A stretch of DNA of 64,000 bases from contig JADJHN010000002.1 in NCBI GenBank assembly GCA_016707485.1, positions 1,302,001 through 1,366,000 on the forward strand, in the 5' to 3' direction. Of the stretch, positions 35,547 through 45,586 are shown in pieces. The position numbers and the translations under genes are program-made. This DNA comes from Lysobacterales bacterium. GTDB taxonomy: Bacteria > Pseudomonadota > Gammaproteobacteria > Xanthomonadales > Rhodanobacteraceae. The notes below the pieces were generated by a model. That model made no database searches. It had not been told where the DNA came from and worked only from the letters and a program-made list of their open reading frames with translations. The first letter of the stretch is position 1. Every line of letters starts with the position of its first letter.

Positions 35547-36038
35547 ATGGCTGCCAACCTGCAGGACCCGATTTCGAGTTTCCGCGCCATGCGCGCGAGC
35601 GATCTCGAGGCTGTCTCGCGGATCGAACTGAGCGCCTATCCGCATCCATGGACGTTCACGATCTTCCGCGATTGCCTGGCCTCCGGTTACGAATGCTGGG
35701 TGCTCGAACGCGCGGGCGAGGTGATCGGTTACGGCGTGCTCTCGGTCGCCGGCGGCGAAGCGCATGTCCTCAACATCTGCATTGCGCCGGCCGAGCAGGG
35801 CCACGGTCTCGGCCGCCGCATCCTCGCCCGCCTGCTCGATCTGGCCCGCTGGCATCATGCCGAGCGCGTCTTCCTCGAAGTGCGCCCCTCGAACACGGCC
35901 GCTGTTGCCCTTTATCACAGCAGCGGATTCAACGAGATCGGGCGACGGCCGAACTATTACCCGGGCAAGCGGGGGCGCGAGGATGCGCTGGTCATGGCTA
36001 TCGAGCTGCTGGGGCCGGGACTCGGGAATGGGGAATAG
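35547..36038 (+). CDS. rimI: Ribosomal protein S18 alanine N-acetyltransferase
   Basis: GNAT enzyme that acetylates the N-terminal alanine of S18. The 163-aa protein has FRAMRASDLEAVSRIELSAYPHPW (the YPHPWT region is typical of RimI), the acetyl-CoA loop APAEQGHGLGRRILARLL, and EVRPSNTAAVALYHSSGFNEIGRRPNYYP, the usual RimI ending. It starts 12 nt after the probable holD and probably shares its transcript. Confidence 0.92.
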   Translation: MAANLQDPISSFRAMRASDLEAVSRIELSAYPHPWTFTIFRDCLASGYECWVLERAGEVIGYGVLSVAGGEAHVLNICIAPAEQGHGLGRRILARLLDLARWHHAERVFLEVRPSNTAAVALYHSSGFNEIGRRPNYYPGKRGREDALVMAIELLGPGLGNGE

Positions 36039-36100
36039 GGAAAGCCTGCTTTTCCTGCCCATGGTGCATTGGGGGGAAGGTGCCCGAACGGCGATGATGG
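36022..36100 (+). repeat. Degenerate copy of the composite interspersed repeat
   Basis: GGGAATGGGGAATAGGGAA (36026-36044) overlaps the end of rimI, followed by GGGGGGAAGGTGCCCGAACG and GATGATGGGG, which correspond to the tail of the repeat at 11002-11048. The first part of the CTTCTCCC hairpin is lost. Confidence 0.55.
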
Positions 36101-36228
36101 GGTTCATGCGCCTGCCTTGACCGTGCCTCGATGAACGAGTCCCCGGCACCCGCAGGCTGGCCGATTCGATGCTTCATGCTGCAAAGCGGTAACATGCGCA
36201 TTCCGTCATGGTTGCCGAGAGTATGTCG

Positions 36229-37482
<1,254 letters not shown>

Positions 37483-37487
37483 GATGC

Positions 37488-37613
37488 CGGGAATGGAGAA
37501 TGGGGAATGGGGAATCGGTAGAAGTCGGTTTCCTCCACCCGTGCCGCATCACTCCAGGATTGCGCAGGCAGCTCCAATCCAATTCCCGATTCCCCATTTT
37601 CCATTCCCGCTAC
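37488..37613. repeat. Inverted GGGAAT repeat forming a long stem-loop
   Basis: GGGAATGGGGAATCGG (37504-37519 region) pairs with CCGATTCCCCATTTTCCATT (about 37588-37607). The whole element fills the glyA-nrdR gap and ends a few bases before the nrdR start. It may influence nrdR expression. Confidence 0.6.
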
Positions 37614-37617
37614 TCTG

Positions 37618-38136
37618 ATGCACTGCCCCTTCTGCCAGCACGAAGATACCCGCGTGATTGATTCGCGCGTGTCCGACGATGGCACGACGATCAGGCGGCG
37701 GCGTGAGTGCGAGCAGTGCAATGAGCGGTTCAATACCTTCGAGACGGCTGAATTGAAATTGCCGGCCGTGGTCAAGTCCGATGGCCGTCGCGAGTCGTTC
37801 GACGAGCGCAAGCTGCGCACCAGTTTCAGTCGGGCCTTGCAGAAGCGTCCGGTTGCCAGCGACGAGGTCGACCTGGCCGTGCGCAGCGTGATCGACGATG
37901 TGCGGCGCAGTGGCGAGCGCGAGATTGCCTCGATGCATGTCGGCGAACTGGTCATGCGCGAATTGAAGAAGCTCGATCAGGTCGCCTACGTGCGCTTTGC
38001 TTCCGTCTACCGCAGTTTCGAGGACGTGCAGGCATTCCGCGAGGAAATCGAAAAGCTCGAACGCGACCTGCCCGGACTGGAAACCCTGCAACTGCCTTTG
38101 CTTGAGGAAACTCCTGCACGCAAGGCCAGGGGCTGA
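37618..38136 (+). CDS. nrdR: Transcriptional repressor NrdR
   Basis: ATP/dATP-responsive repressor of ribonucleotide reductase genes. The 172-aa protein has the N-terminal zinc ribbon MHCPFCQHEDTRVIDSRVSD with CEQCNERF (two C-x2-C pairs) and an ATP-cone domain (about 49-139) starting LPAVVKSDGRRESFDERKL. No ribosome site is visible before the ATG, which follows the GGGAAT repeat by a few bases. The nrdR-ribD-ribE order is common in proteobacteria. Confidence 0.96.
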   Translation: MHCPFCQHEDTRVIDSRVSDDGTTIRRRRECEQCNERFNTFETAELKLPAVVKSDGRRESFDERKLRTSFSRALQKRPVASDEVDLAVRSVIDDVRRSGEREIASMHVGELVMRELKKLDQVAYVRFASVYRSFEDVQAFREEIEKLERDLPGLETLQLPLLEETPARKARG

Positions 38137-38156
38137 CGCGGCATGGCTGGCTTGCC

Positions 38157-39275
38157 GTGAGCGCGGTGGAATTCAGCGCCGTCGACCATGCGCACATGGC
38201 GTTTGCGCTGCGCCTGGCCGAACGCGGCTTGTTCACCACCGACCCCAATCCGCGCGTTGGCTGCGTGATCGCGCACGGCGAGGAAATGGTCGGCAGTGGT
38301 TGGCATCGGCGTGCTGGTGGCGCACATGCCGAAGTTTTTGCCTTGAACGAGGCGGGTGATCACGCACGCGCCGCCACCGCCTATGTGACGCTCGAACCCT
38401 GCGCGCACTTCGGGCGCACGCCGCCGTGCGCCGATGCCTTGATCGCCGCGGGCGTCGCACGGGTCGTCATCGCGCATGCGGATCCGTTCGCCGGGGTCGA
38501 TGGTCGCGGAACAGCCAAATTGCGCGAGGCCGGAATCCTCGTCGAGAGCGGTCTGATGGCCGGTGCCGCGCGCGAGATCAATCGGGGATTCCTTTCGCGC
38601 ATCGAACGTGGCCGGCCGTGGTTGCGGGTCAAGCTGGCGATGAGCCTTGATGGACGCACGGCGCTGGCCAGCGGCGAGTCCAAATGGATTACCGCAGCGG
38701 CCGCGCGCGCCGATGTGCAGCTCTGGCGCGCTCGAAGTTCGGCGATCCTGAGCGGCATCGGCACCGTGCTCGCCGACGATCCGGCGCTGAGCGTGCGCCT
38801 GGCGAATGCCACGGATGCCGACATGGCACCGCTGCCGCCGCTGCGCGTCATCCTCGATCGCGAGCTGCGTGCTCCGGCTACGGCGCAGGTCCTTGATGGT
38901 TCGCTGCCGACCCTGGTCCTGCATGGGGCCGGGGCGCGGCCAATCGATGGACGCTTCGACGGAGTCGAGCTCGCCGCGGTTGAAATCCGCCAAGGGCGGC
39001 TCGACCTGTCAGCGGTGCTGGCCGTGCTTGCCGCACGCGGGGTCAACGAGATCCAGGTCGAAGCCGGGCCGACGCTTGCTGGAGCCTTGTTTGCCGCTGG
39101 CCTGGTTGATGAGCTGTTGCTGTATGTGGCGCCGGTCCTGCTTGGCGACAACGCACGTCCCTTGCTGACGCTGCCCGCGCTTGGCGAGATGGCCGCGCGC
39201 TGGAAGCTGGGAGTGCTCGATCAGCGCATGATCGGCGCGGATTGGCGTTTGCTGTTGCGACCCCTGGAGGCGTGA
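38157..39275 (+). CDS. ribD: Bifunctional riboflavin deaminase/reductase
   Basis: Deaminates and then reduces the pyrimidine intermediate in riboflavin synthesis. The 372-aa protein has the deaminase zinc motif GGAHAEVFAL with TLEPCAHFGRTPPCADAL, and a C-terminal reductase domain from about residue 155 (WLRVKLAMSLDGRTALASGESKWI, VEAGPTLAGALFAAGLVDELLLY). It starts at GTG 38157, 20 nt after nrdR, and ends directly against the GTG of ribE. Confidence 0.95.
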   Translation: MSAVEFSAVDHAHMAFALRLAERGLFTTDPNPRVGCVIAHGEEMVGSGWHRRAGGAHAEVFALNEAGDHARAATAYVTLEPCAHFGRTPPCADALIAAGVARVVIAHADPFAGVDGRGTAKLREAGILVESGLMAGAAREINRGFLSRIERGRPWLRVKLAMSLDGRTALASGESKWITAAAARADVQLWRARSSAILSGIGTVLADDPALSVRLANATDADMAPLPPLRVILDRELRAPATAQVLDGSLPTLVLHGAGARPIDGRFDGVELAAVEIRQGRLDLSAVLAVLAARGVNEIQVEAGPTLAGALFAAGLVDELLLYVAPVLLGDNARPLLTLPALGEMAARWKLGVLDQRMIGADWRLLLRPLEA

Positions 39276-39890
39276 GTGTTTACCGGAATCATCCAGTCGA
39301 TTGGCCAACTGCTCAGCAGTGAGGAGCGCGGTGGCGATCGGCGCATGGTTTTCCATGTCGGAGCGCTGGCGCTTGATGACGTGCGCCAGGGCGACAGCAT
39401 TGCCGTGGCCGGCGTCTGCCTGACTGCGCTGGACCTGACCGAAGATTCCTTTGCTGCCGACGTCTCGCGGGAAACCCTCGGCTTGACCACGCTCGGCGCG
39501 CTCGAGCCGGGTGCGCCGGTCAATCTGGAAAAGGCCTTGCGCCTCAGTGATCGGCTCGGCGGTCATCTGGTGTCCGGTCATGTCGACGGGTTGGGCAGGG
39601 TCATCGATATCCACGGCGATGCGCGTTCGCAGCGCTGGACCTTCGAGGTGCCCGCCACGCTTGCACGCTACATCGCCAGCAAGGGTTCGATCTGCATCGA
39701 TGGCGTCAGCCTCACCGTCAACGAAGTCGACGGACTGCACTTCGGCGTCAACCTGATTCCCCATACGCAGCAAGTGACGACGTTCGCCGCGCGCCGCGTC
39801 GGCGACGCGGTCAATATCGAGGTCGATCGCATGGCGCGCTATGCCGAACGCCTGATCGAATTCCGTGCAGGCGAAACCCCCGCAATGTAG
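39276..39890 (+). CDS. ribE: Riboflavin synthase alpha chain
   Basis: Dismutates two lumazine molecules to riboflavin. The 204-aa protein shows the duplicated barrel: MFTGIIQSIGQL and VAGVCLTAL in the first half, GHLVSGHVDGLGRV and ICIDGVSLTVNEVDG in the second, ending with NIEVDRMARYAERL. It starts at GTG 39276, immediately after the ribD stop with no gap, so translation is probably coupled. Confidence 0.95.
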   Translation: MFTGIIQSIGQLLSSEERGGDRRMVFHVGALALDDVRQGDSIAVAGVCLTALDLTEDSFAADVSRETLGLTTLGALEPGAPVNLEKALRLSDRLGGHLVSGHVDGLGRVIDIHGDARSQRWTFEVPATLARYIASKGSICIDGVSLTVNEVDGLHFGVNLIPHTQQVTTFAARRVGDAVNIEVDRMARYAERLIEFRAGETPAM

Positions 39891-39932
39891 GTTTCTGCCT
39901 CATATGACAAGAATATCTTATGGAAACACGCA

Positions 39933-41039
39933 ATGAGCTTCGACACGATCCCCGAAATCCTCGCTGACATCCGCGCCGGCCGCATGGTCGTGATCCTGGA
40001 CGACGAGGATCGCGAGAATGAAGGCGATCTGGTCATGGCTGCGGAAAAGGTGCGTCCCGAGGACATCAACTTCATGGTCCGCGAAGCGCGCGGCCTGGTC
40101 TGCCTGACCCTGACCGCGGCGCGCTGCCGGCAGCTCGGCCTGAAGCCGATGGTGCACAACAACACCTCCTCGCACCACACCAATTTCACCGTCTCGATCG
40201 AAGCCGCCGAAGGCGTCACCACCGGCATCTCGGCATACGACCGCGCGCACACGATCCGCACTGCAGTTGCCGCCGATGCGCGCCCGGAACACCTGGCCCA
40301 GCCCGGGCACATCTTTCCCCTCGCCGCGCAGACCGGCGGCGTGCTGGTGCGCGCCGGGCATACCGAGGCGGCCTGCGACCTGGCCACCATGGCCGGGCTT
40401 GAACCGGCCGGCGTCATCGTCGAGGTGATGGACGACGACGGCACCATGGCGCGGCGACCGGCGCTGGAGGCGTTCGCGCGCAAGCACGGGTTGAAGATCG
40501 GCACGATTGCCGACCTGATCCGCTATCGCCTGCAAACCGAAAACACCATCGAGCGCCTGCGCGATGTGGTGGTTGATACCGAGTTCGGTACGTTCAACCT
40601 TGTCGTCTATCGCGATCTCGTCCAGAAGGCCCTGCATTTCGCTCTCGTCCGTGGCGACGTCGCCGATGGCCAGCCGGTATTGACCCGCGTGCACGTGCGC
40701 AACACGCTGTCCGATGTGCTGCATTTGCGTCGCGATGACCTGGGACTGAGCGTGACCGCCGCCCTGCGCCGCATTGCCGATGAGGATCGCGGTGTCGTCG
40801 TGGTGCTGAGCGAGGCCGGCGAAGCCGAGGCTTTGCTCGATTGCCTGGCCGGAACTACGGCAAAGCCGGCCAACGATCCGGCCAGCGAATGGCGCCGCCA
40901 TGGACTCGGTGCACAGATCCTCGCCGATCTCGGTGTGCGCCATCTGCGCGTGCTCGGCACGCCGCGCAAACTGGTGGGCCTGGCCGGTTTCGATCTGGAT
41001 GTCGTCGGTTACGAAGACGCAGGCGCAGCCAGTCGCTGA
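39933..41039 (+). CDS. ribBA: DHBP synthase fused to a degenerate GTP cyclohydrolase II domain
   Basis: The N-terminal DHBP synthase (about 1-200) makes the four-carbon unit of riboflavin: VVILDDEDRENEGDLVMAAE, TNFTVSIEAAEGVTTGISAYDR, and HIFPLAAQTGGVLVRAGHTEA are intact. The C-terminal part (about 205-368) follows the RibA fold but lacks the zinc cysteines; where active RibA has CLTGD-x-F-x-S-x-RCDCG, this has RNTLSDVLHLRRDDLG. So the RibA activity is probably lost and this is a RibB with a structural or regulatory pseudo-RibA. Length is 368 aa. No ribH follows; the operon ends in a repeat. Confidence 0.92.
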   Translation: MSFDTIPEILADIRAGRMVVILDDEDRENEGDLVMAAEKVRPEDINFMVREARGLVCLTLTAARCRQLGLKPMVHNNTSSHHTNFTVSIEAAEGVTTGISAYDRAHTIRTAVAADARPEHLAQPGHIFPLAAQTGGVLVRAGHTEAACDLATMAGLEPAGVIVEVMDDDGTMARRPALEAFARKHGLKIGTIADLIRYRLQTENTIERLRDVVVDTEFGTFNLVVYRDLVQKALHFALVRGDVADGQPVLTRVHVRNTLSDVLHLRRDDLGLSVTAALRRIADEDRGVVVVLSEAGEAEALLDCLAGTTAKPANDPASEWRRHGLGAQILADLGVRHLRVLGTPRKLVGLAGFDLDVVGYEDAGAASR

Positions 41040-41059
41040 ATCGGGAATCACATCTTCCC

Positions 41060-41103
41060 CTTCTCCCCTTGTGGGAGAAGGTGCCTGCAGGGCGGATGAG
41101 GGG
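41060..41103 (+). repeat. CTTCTCCC hairpin interspersed repeat
   Basis: CTTCTCCCCTTGTGGGAGAAG then GTGCCTGCAGGGCGGATGAG: almost identical to the core of the repeat at 11002-11048. It lies between convergent ribBA and the E2 gene and could act as a bidirectional 3' end hairpin. Confidence 0.75.
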
Positions 41104-41174
41104 TGGCTCTTGATCCTGACCTTCAAACGCAACGCCGCCGAGTCGCGGCGTTTGCGAATCCGCCAGCCGCAGGA

Positions 41175-42572
41175 TCAGGTCGGCCTCGCCAGATCGTCCA
41201 GCATGACCTTGAGGAAGCGCGCCGCCTCGCCGCCGGTCGCGGCGCGATGGTCGAAGGTCAGTGACAGCGGTATCACCTTGTGCGACTCGAAACCGCCCAT
41301 CACCGGCGTCATCTGGTGGCGCCCCTTGCCGGCGGCGATGATGGCAACCGTAGGCGGCACCACGATCGGCGTCGCGTAGCGGCCGGCGAAGACACCGAAA
41401 TTGGACAGCGAAATCGTGTAACCCTTGAGTTCCTCGGCGGCAATGCTGCGGTTGATGACCTGGTCGCGCAAACGATTGACCGCCTGGCGGATGCCGTTGG
41501 CATCGAGCACGTCGGCATTGCGCAAGGCCGGCACGAACAAGCCGTCATCGGTATCCACGGCGATGCCGATATCGACGTGGGGATGCAGGGTGCGGGTCAG
41601 GTTTTCGCCGTCGAACCAGGCATTCAGCGCCGGTACGGCCTGGCAGGCACGCACGATGGCGCGGATCAGGCGCACGGTGATGTCATTGCCCGGCAGCCAG
41701 GCGTGGATGTCGGCGTCATCGCTGACCATGGTCGGCACGACCTGTGCGTGCGCGGCGGCCATCACCCGCGCCATGTTGCGGCGCACCCCCTTGAGTTGTT
41801 CGGGTTGACCGCTGACGTGTTGTGTCGGTGGTGTCGTGCGCATGGGCTTGCCGGATGCGGACAGCGCGGTGCGTTCGCTGGTGGCGCGTTGGGCCGGTGG
41901 TGTCGTTGCGGCGGAGCTGGTTGCCGCAGCGGGGCGGGGCGTAGCCGGCGAGGCACCGATGCGGGCGCTGCCGGATTCTGCAGCGCTTTTGACATCCTTC
42001 AAGGTCACCACGCCATCGGCGCCGCTGGGTTTGACCCGGCCCAGGTCGACGCCGAGCTTTTTGGCCAGGGCACGCACGGCAGGCACGGCCTTGACTCCGC
42101 CGACGTTCGAGGTCTGCTCGGCATGCACACGATCGCTGGCTTCCATGGCGCCGACCACGGTGCCGGAATCGGCGCGGCCCGAATTGTCGTTCTTGACGAT
42201 CGCACCGCCCTCGTCGGACGCAATCACTCGATTGCCATCATTCGGGTTCGGGGTTGGCTCGCCGGCGCTCGCTTTCGGCGGGCCGTGATGGTGACCGGTT
42301 TCCTGCGCATCGGCACGTTGCGGCAGGCTGGCATCAATCTCGATCTCGATCAGCGCCGCTCCGGTGATGATCACGTCGCCTTCCTTGCCGTGCTGCTTGA
42401 CAACCTTGCCGGAGAAGGGCGAAGGCACTTCAACCACGGCCTTGGCCGTTTCCATCGAAACCAGCGGTTCATCGAGCCTGGCCACATCGCCGGTCTTGAC
42501 GAACCATTCGACGATGGTGGCATCGGGCAGCCCTTCGCCGAGGTCGGGCAGGTGGAATGTTTTTGTCGGCAT
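41175..42572 (-). CDS. bkdC: Branched-chain 2-oxoacid dehydrogenase E2 (lipoamide acyltransferase)
   Basis: Acyl-transferring core of the branched-chain keto acid dehydrogenase complex. The 465-aa protein has one lipoyl domain with the lipoylated K44 in SMETAKAVVEVP, a Pro/Ala/Thr-rich linker, an E3-binding domain (KAVPAVRALAKKLGVDLGRV, about 180-215) and a C-terminal catalytic domain. The catalytic motif reads DHRAATGG where most E2s have DHR-x-x-DG: His is kept but Asp is replaced by Thr. It starts 2 nt after the stop of the small secreted protein gene. Confidence 0.9.
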   Translation of the reverse strand: MPTKTFHLPDLGEGLPDATIVEWFVKTGDVARLDEPLVSMETAKAVVEVPSPFSGKVVKQHGKEGDVIITGAALIEIEIDASLPQRADAQETGHHHGPPKASAGEPTPNPNDGNRVIASDEGGAIVKNDNSGRADSGTVVGAMEASDRVHAEQTSNVGGVKAVPAVRALAKKLGVDLGRVKPSGADGVVTLKDVKSAAESGSARIGASPATPRPAAATSSAATTPPAQRATSERTALSASGKPMRTTPPTQHVSGQPEQLKGVRRNMARVMAAAHAQVVPTMVSDDADIHAWLPGNDITVRLIRAIVRACQAVPALNAWFDGENLTRTLHPHVDIGIAVDTDDGLFVPALRNADVLDANGIRQAVNRLRDQVINRSIAAEELKGYTISLSNFGVFAGRYATPIVVPPTVAIIAAGKGRHQMTPVMGGFESHKVIPLSLTFDHRAATGGEAARFLKVMLDDLARPT

Positions 42573-42574
42573 GT

Positions 42575-43108
42575 TCAGACCACCGCCTTCATGTTTTTTC
42601 GTGTATGGCGCGACTGGGCTGTCGCAAGCAGGATCACCAGCACAGCGAGCAGCAGAGTCCAATGACCACCCACAGGAAGTTGTGTCGGGCCAGCCACGCC
42701 GGTACCCACGTTGATGTTGAATTCACCTAGCACCGGGGCGGTCGGATCCAGCCCAACGGCAAAACGAACAATGTGGGGTCCTGCAGACAACGCCGGCATG
42801 GTGAACGGATGTGCCGTGTATTCGGGATCTCCGGGAGGGCACAGAAATCCGCAGCCGGGGTCGAAGGAGATGATGATCATGTTTCCATCGATTCGGTATT
42901 GGGGATGCGTTTCGCCCCAGAAACCTGCGACATTAGGATTCCCGTAAAAATGAAAGACCGCTGCGAATTCCTGATTGGCAGGGGGCGAATCCGGGGTGAT
43001 CGTGAGCAACGGCGGATTCGGATTCGAACCGGCGATGGCGCATCCACACGCGCCCAGAAATGCAAGCAGCACAACTCGCAACAAGAATTGCCCGGCCGGA
43101 ATGATCAT
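42575..43108 (-). CDS. Small secreted protein with CTERM-like tail, inside the bkd operon
   Basis: A 177-aa protein with an N-terminal signal peptide (about 1-25, with a Cys in GACGCAIAG that could be a lipobox-like site), a beta-rich middle (LLTITPDSPPANQEFAAVFHF; two Cys in GCGFLC) and a C-terminal cassette: LPVGGHWTLLLAVLVILLA followed by a basic end. That cassette resembles IPTL/PEP-CTERM sorting signals. Function unknown. The start overlaps the E1beta stop as ATGA and the stop is 2 nt before E2, so it is fully embedded in an operon for a cytoplasmic complex. Base composition is somewhat AT-richer than its neighbours. Confidence 0.75.
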   Translation of the reverse strand: MIIPAGQFLLRVVLLAFLGACGCAIAGSNPNPPLLTITPDSPPANQEFAAVFHFYGNPNVAGFWGETHPQYRIDGNMIIISFDPGCGFLCPPGDPEYTAHPFTMPALSAGPHIVRFAVGLDPTAPVLGEFNINVGTGVAGPTQLPVGGHWTLLLAVLVILLATAQSRHTRKNMKAVV

Positions 43109-44086
43109 GAGACCTCCATGGTTTTATGAACCGCGGAAAGTATACGTTCCATCGACGGAAGATATTTCATTTCAAGGCGGAACAACGGAATGTGCGTGTC
43201 ATAGCCGGTCACGCGTTCAACTGGCGCAACCAGATCGTACATCGCATGTTCGGCCAGACGTGCGGAAATCTCGGCGCCGAAACCAGCGGTGCGCGGCGCC
43301 TCGTGGACGATCACGCAGCGCCCGGTCTTGCGCACCGATTCGTGGATGGTGTCGAAATCGAGCGGCTTCAGTGTCGCAACATCGATGACTTCGGCGCTGA
43401 TGCCTTCTTTCGCCAGCGCCTCGGCCGCTTCCAGGGTTTCCTTGACCTGCGCACCCCAGGTGACGAGGGTCACGTCGCTGCCATCGCGCAGCACGAAGCA
43501 CACATCGAGCGGCAAGGCTTCGCCGTCATCGGGCACTTCCTCCTTGTATTGGCGATAGATGCGCTTGGGCTCGAAGAAGATGACCGGATCGGGATCGCGG
43601 ATCGAGGCAAGCAGCAGGCCATAAGCGCGTGCCGGCGAGGAGGGCAGGACAACGCGCAAACCCGGTACATTCGTGAACAAGGCCTCATTTGCCTCGGAAT
43701 GATGTTCCGGTGCGCGGATGCCGCCGCCCCAAGGTGCGCGCCAGACGGCCGGACAGGTCAGGCGTCCGCGGGTGCGATTGCGCATGCGCGCGGCGTGGCA
43801 GATGATCTGTTCAAGCATGGCGTAGATGAAGCCTTCTGAATTGCGCTTCGGCAACCGGTTTCATGCCCTGTGCGGCGAGGCCGACGGTGATTCCGCCGAT
43901 CGTCGTCTCATCGAGCGGCGTGTCGATCACGCGCTCCGCGCCGAATTTGTCGAGCAGGCCCTGGGTGGCGCGGAACACGCCGCCATTGACGCCGACATCC
44001 TCGCCGAGGACGACGACGCTGGGATCGTGTTTCATTTCCCAGGCCAGAGCTTGGGTGACTGCTTCGATCAGGGTGATTTGGGCCAT
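43105..44086 (-). pseudogene. bkdB: Branched-chain 2-oxoacid dehydrogenase E1 beta, frameshifted
   Basis: The first part reads MAQITLIEAVTQALAWEMKHD through GMKPVAEAQF and then continues out of frame as RRLHLRHA-stop. The correct continuation EGFIYAMLEQIICHAARMRN is in another frame and runs intact to 43105. Removing one T at about 43837 (forward strand; GCCTTC-T-GAATTG) restores a normal E1beta of about 326 aa. Both halves are well conserved, so the shift is either recent, a sequencing error, or an unusual recoding site. E1beta binds thiamine diphosphate with E1alpha, and without it the complex would not decarboxylate 2-oxoacids. Confidence 0.85.
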
Positions 44087-44177
44087 GGTCTGGATTCGTC
44101 GGTTTGCATTGGATGTTTGTCTGGCAGAGATGTCGCGAGTGCCATGCGTGTTGCGCACCTTTTCAGGCTGCGGGGCT

Positions 44178-45254
44178 TCAGCCGCGCTTTTCCCAGAAGA
44201 TGGCTTCGTCGCGCTGGACAAGCAGATCCGGTGGCAGTTCGGCATAGGTGTAGTCGAACATGCTTTCGATCGGCTGCGCACGGGTTTCAAGATAGGCGTT
44301 GACTTCGCCATCGACATATTTCGTGCATTGCTCCTTGAGCGCGATCTCTTCTTCCTCGGTCCACGCGTTCAGCGACATCAGGTAAGCCTTCATGCGCCGC
44401 AAGGGCTCGCGCATCCAGGCATCCTTGACTTCCTGCTCGGATCGATAACGACGCGCGTCATCCGCCGTGGTGTGGTCGGACAGCCGATAGGTGACCGCCT
44501 CGATGACCATGCCGCCATGGCCGTGGCGGGCGCGCTTGAGCGCGTGATCCATCACCGTACGCATCGCGATCAAGTCGTTGCCATCGACCTGCACGCATTC
44601 GAGGCCTGCGGCAATGCCTTTCTGGGCGAGGGTCTTTGCCCCGGTCTGCGCGCTGCGCGGCACCGAGATGGCCCACTGGTTGTTGACGATCACCGCGACC
44701 AGCGGCAGCGTCATCGCCCCGGCAACATTGATGGCGCTGTTGAAATCGGCCTTGGACGAGCCGCCATCGCCGATCGTGCAGACCGCCACGCGCGGCTCCT
44801 TGCGCGTCTTGAAGGCCAGCGCCGCACCGGCTGCGTGCAGGCACTGCGTGCCGATCGGCACGCACCAGGCGAAGTCATGCGCCGGGCCGGAAAAATTGTT
44901 GCCACGTTCATCGCCTCCCCAGTACATCAGCAGTTCGCGCGGTTTCACGCCGCGATGGAACTGCACACCGTATTCACGGTAGCTCGGGGCGAAGCAATCG
45001 TCCTCCTGCATGGCGCTGCCAATGGCCAGGTAGGTCGCCTCGTGGCCAAGACAGGGCGCATAAGTGCCGAGCTTGCCGGTGCGCTGCAGGGCGATCGCCT
45101 TGGCATCGAATATGCGCACCATGAGCATTTCCTGGTACAGCTTGACCAGTTGCCTGACATCTCGCGCGAAGGCGGGCAGGTCGTCGCGGACCAGCTTGCC
45201 TTCGGCATTGAGATACTGGACGTATTCGATTTCAAACGTGGCGGCTGTTGGCAC
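44178..45254 (-). CDS. bkdA: Branched-chain 2-oxoacid dehydrogenase E1 alpha
   Basis: Thiamine-diphosphate-dependent decarboxylase subunit. The 358-aa protein has LYQEMLMVRIFDAKAIALQR, LGTYAPCLGHEATYLAIG, the ThDP motif GDG...NN in TIGDGGSSKADFNSAIN to VAVIVNNQW, and the phosphorylation-loop-like YRLSDHTTADDARRYR. Translation starts at GTG 45254, with GGAG 7 nt upstream; in-frame sequence beyond it is not conserved. It is first in the operon, 91 nt before E1beta. Confidence 0.93.
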   Translation of the reverse strand: MPTAATFEIEYVQYLNAEGKLVRDDLPAFARDVRQLVKLYQEMLMVRIFDAKAIALQRTGKLGTYAPCLGHEATYLAIGSAMQEDDCFAPSYREYGVQFHRGVKPRELLMYWGGDERGNNFSGPAHDFAWCVPIGTQCLHAAGAALAFKTRKEPRVAVCTIGDGGSSKADFNSAINVAGAMTLPLVAVIVNNQWAISVPRSAQTGAKTLAQKGIAAGLECVQVDGNDLIAMRTVMDHALKRARHGHGGMVIEAVTYRLSDHTTADDARRYRSEQEVKDAWMREPLRRMKAYLMSLNAWTEEEEIALKEQCTKYVDGEVNAYLETRAQPIESMFDYTYAELPPDLLVQRDEAIFWEKRG

Positions 45255-45586
45255 GGAATTCTCCACTGGATCGCGCTTCGCGAAGACAGCGCATGCGGGT
45301 CTGTCGGGACCGGAGGTGTCAATTGTCGTCGCTGTGCGACATCGGCATTGCCGACCGGCTCCGGGGAGCGGTGCGAACGTGTCGTGCGGAATCCGGATCC
45401 AGTGCCGGATTGCTCGATACTGCGCCGTATTGCTTCCCGGTATCGTGAAACTACCGTGACTTGATAGCAAGCGTCGCCGCGACGCGCAAGGCTCACTGCA
45501 GCAATTCAACCGTGCTCGGGGGCGCTGGCGCAGCGGGGGCGCGTCGGGTAGCGTGCACGTTCACTCCCGACACCGCACGAACCGAT
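45255..45586. other. Divergent promoter region of the bkd operon and kynA
   Basis: A 332-bp region between two divergent amino-acid degradation operons. I see no gene. The stretch at about 45455-45475 is comparatively AT-rich (ACTACCGTGACTTGATAGC) and is the likeliest place for promoters, but no clear -35/-10 pair can be assigned. Confidence 0.4.

Noticed and set aside
36039..36228. Glycine or other riboswitch upstream of glyA
   Set aside because: No recognisable aptamer core; the region is largely a decayed interspersed repeat.
39891..39932. FMN riboswitch before ribBA
   Set aside because: The gap is only 42 bp and holds none of the conserved FMN-element segments; nothing similar was seen before ribD either.
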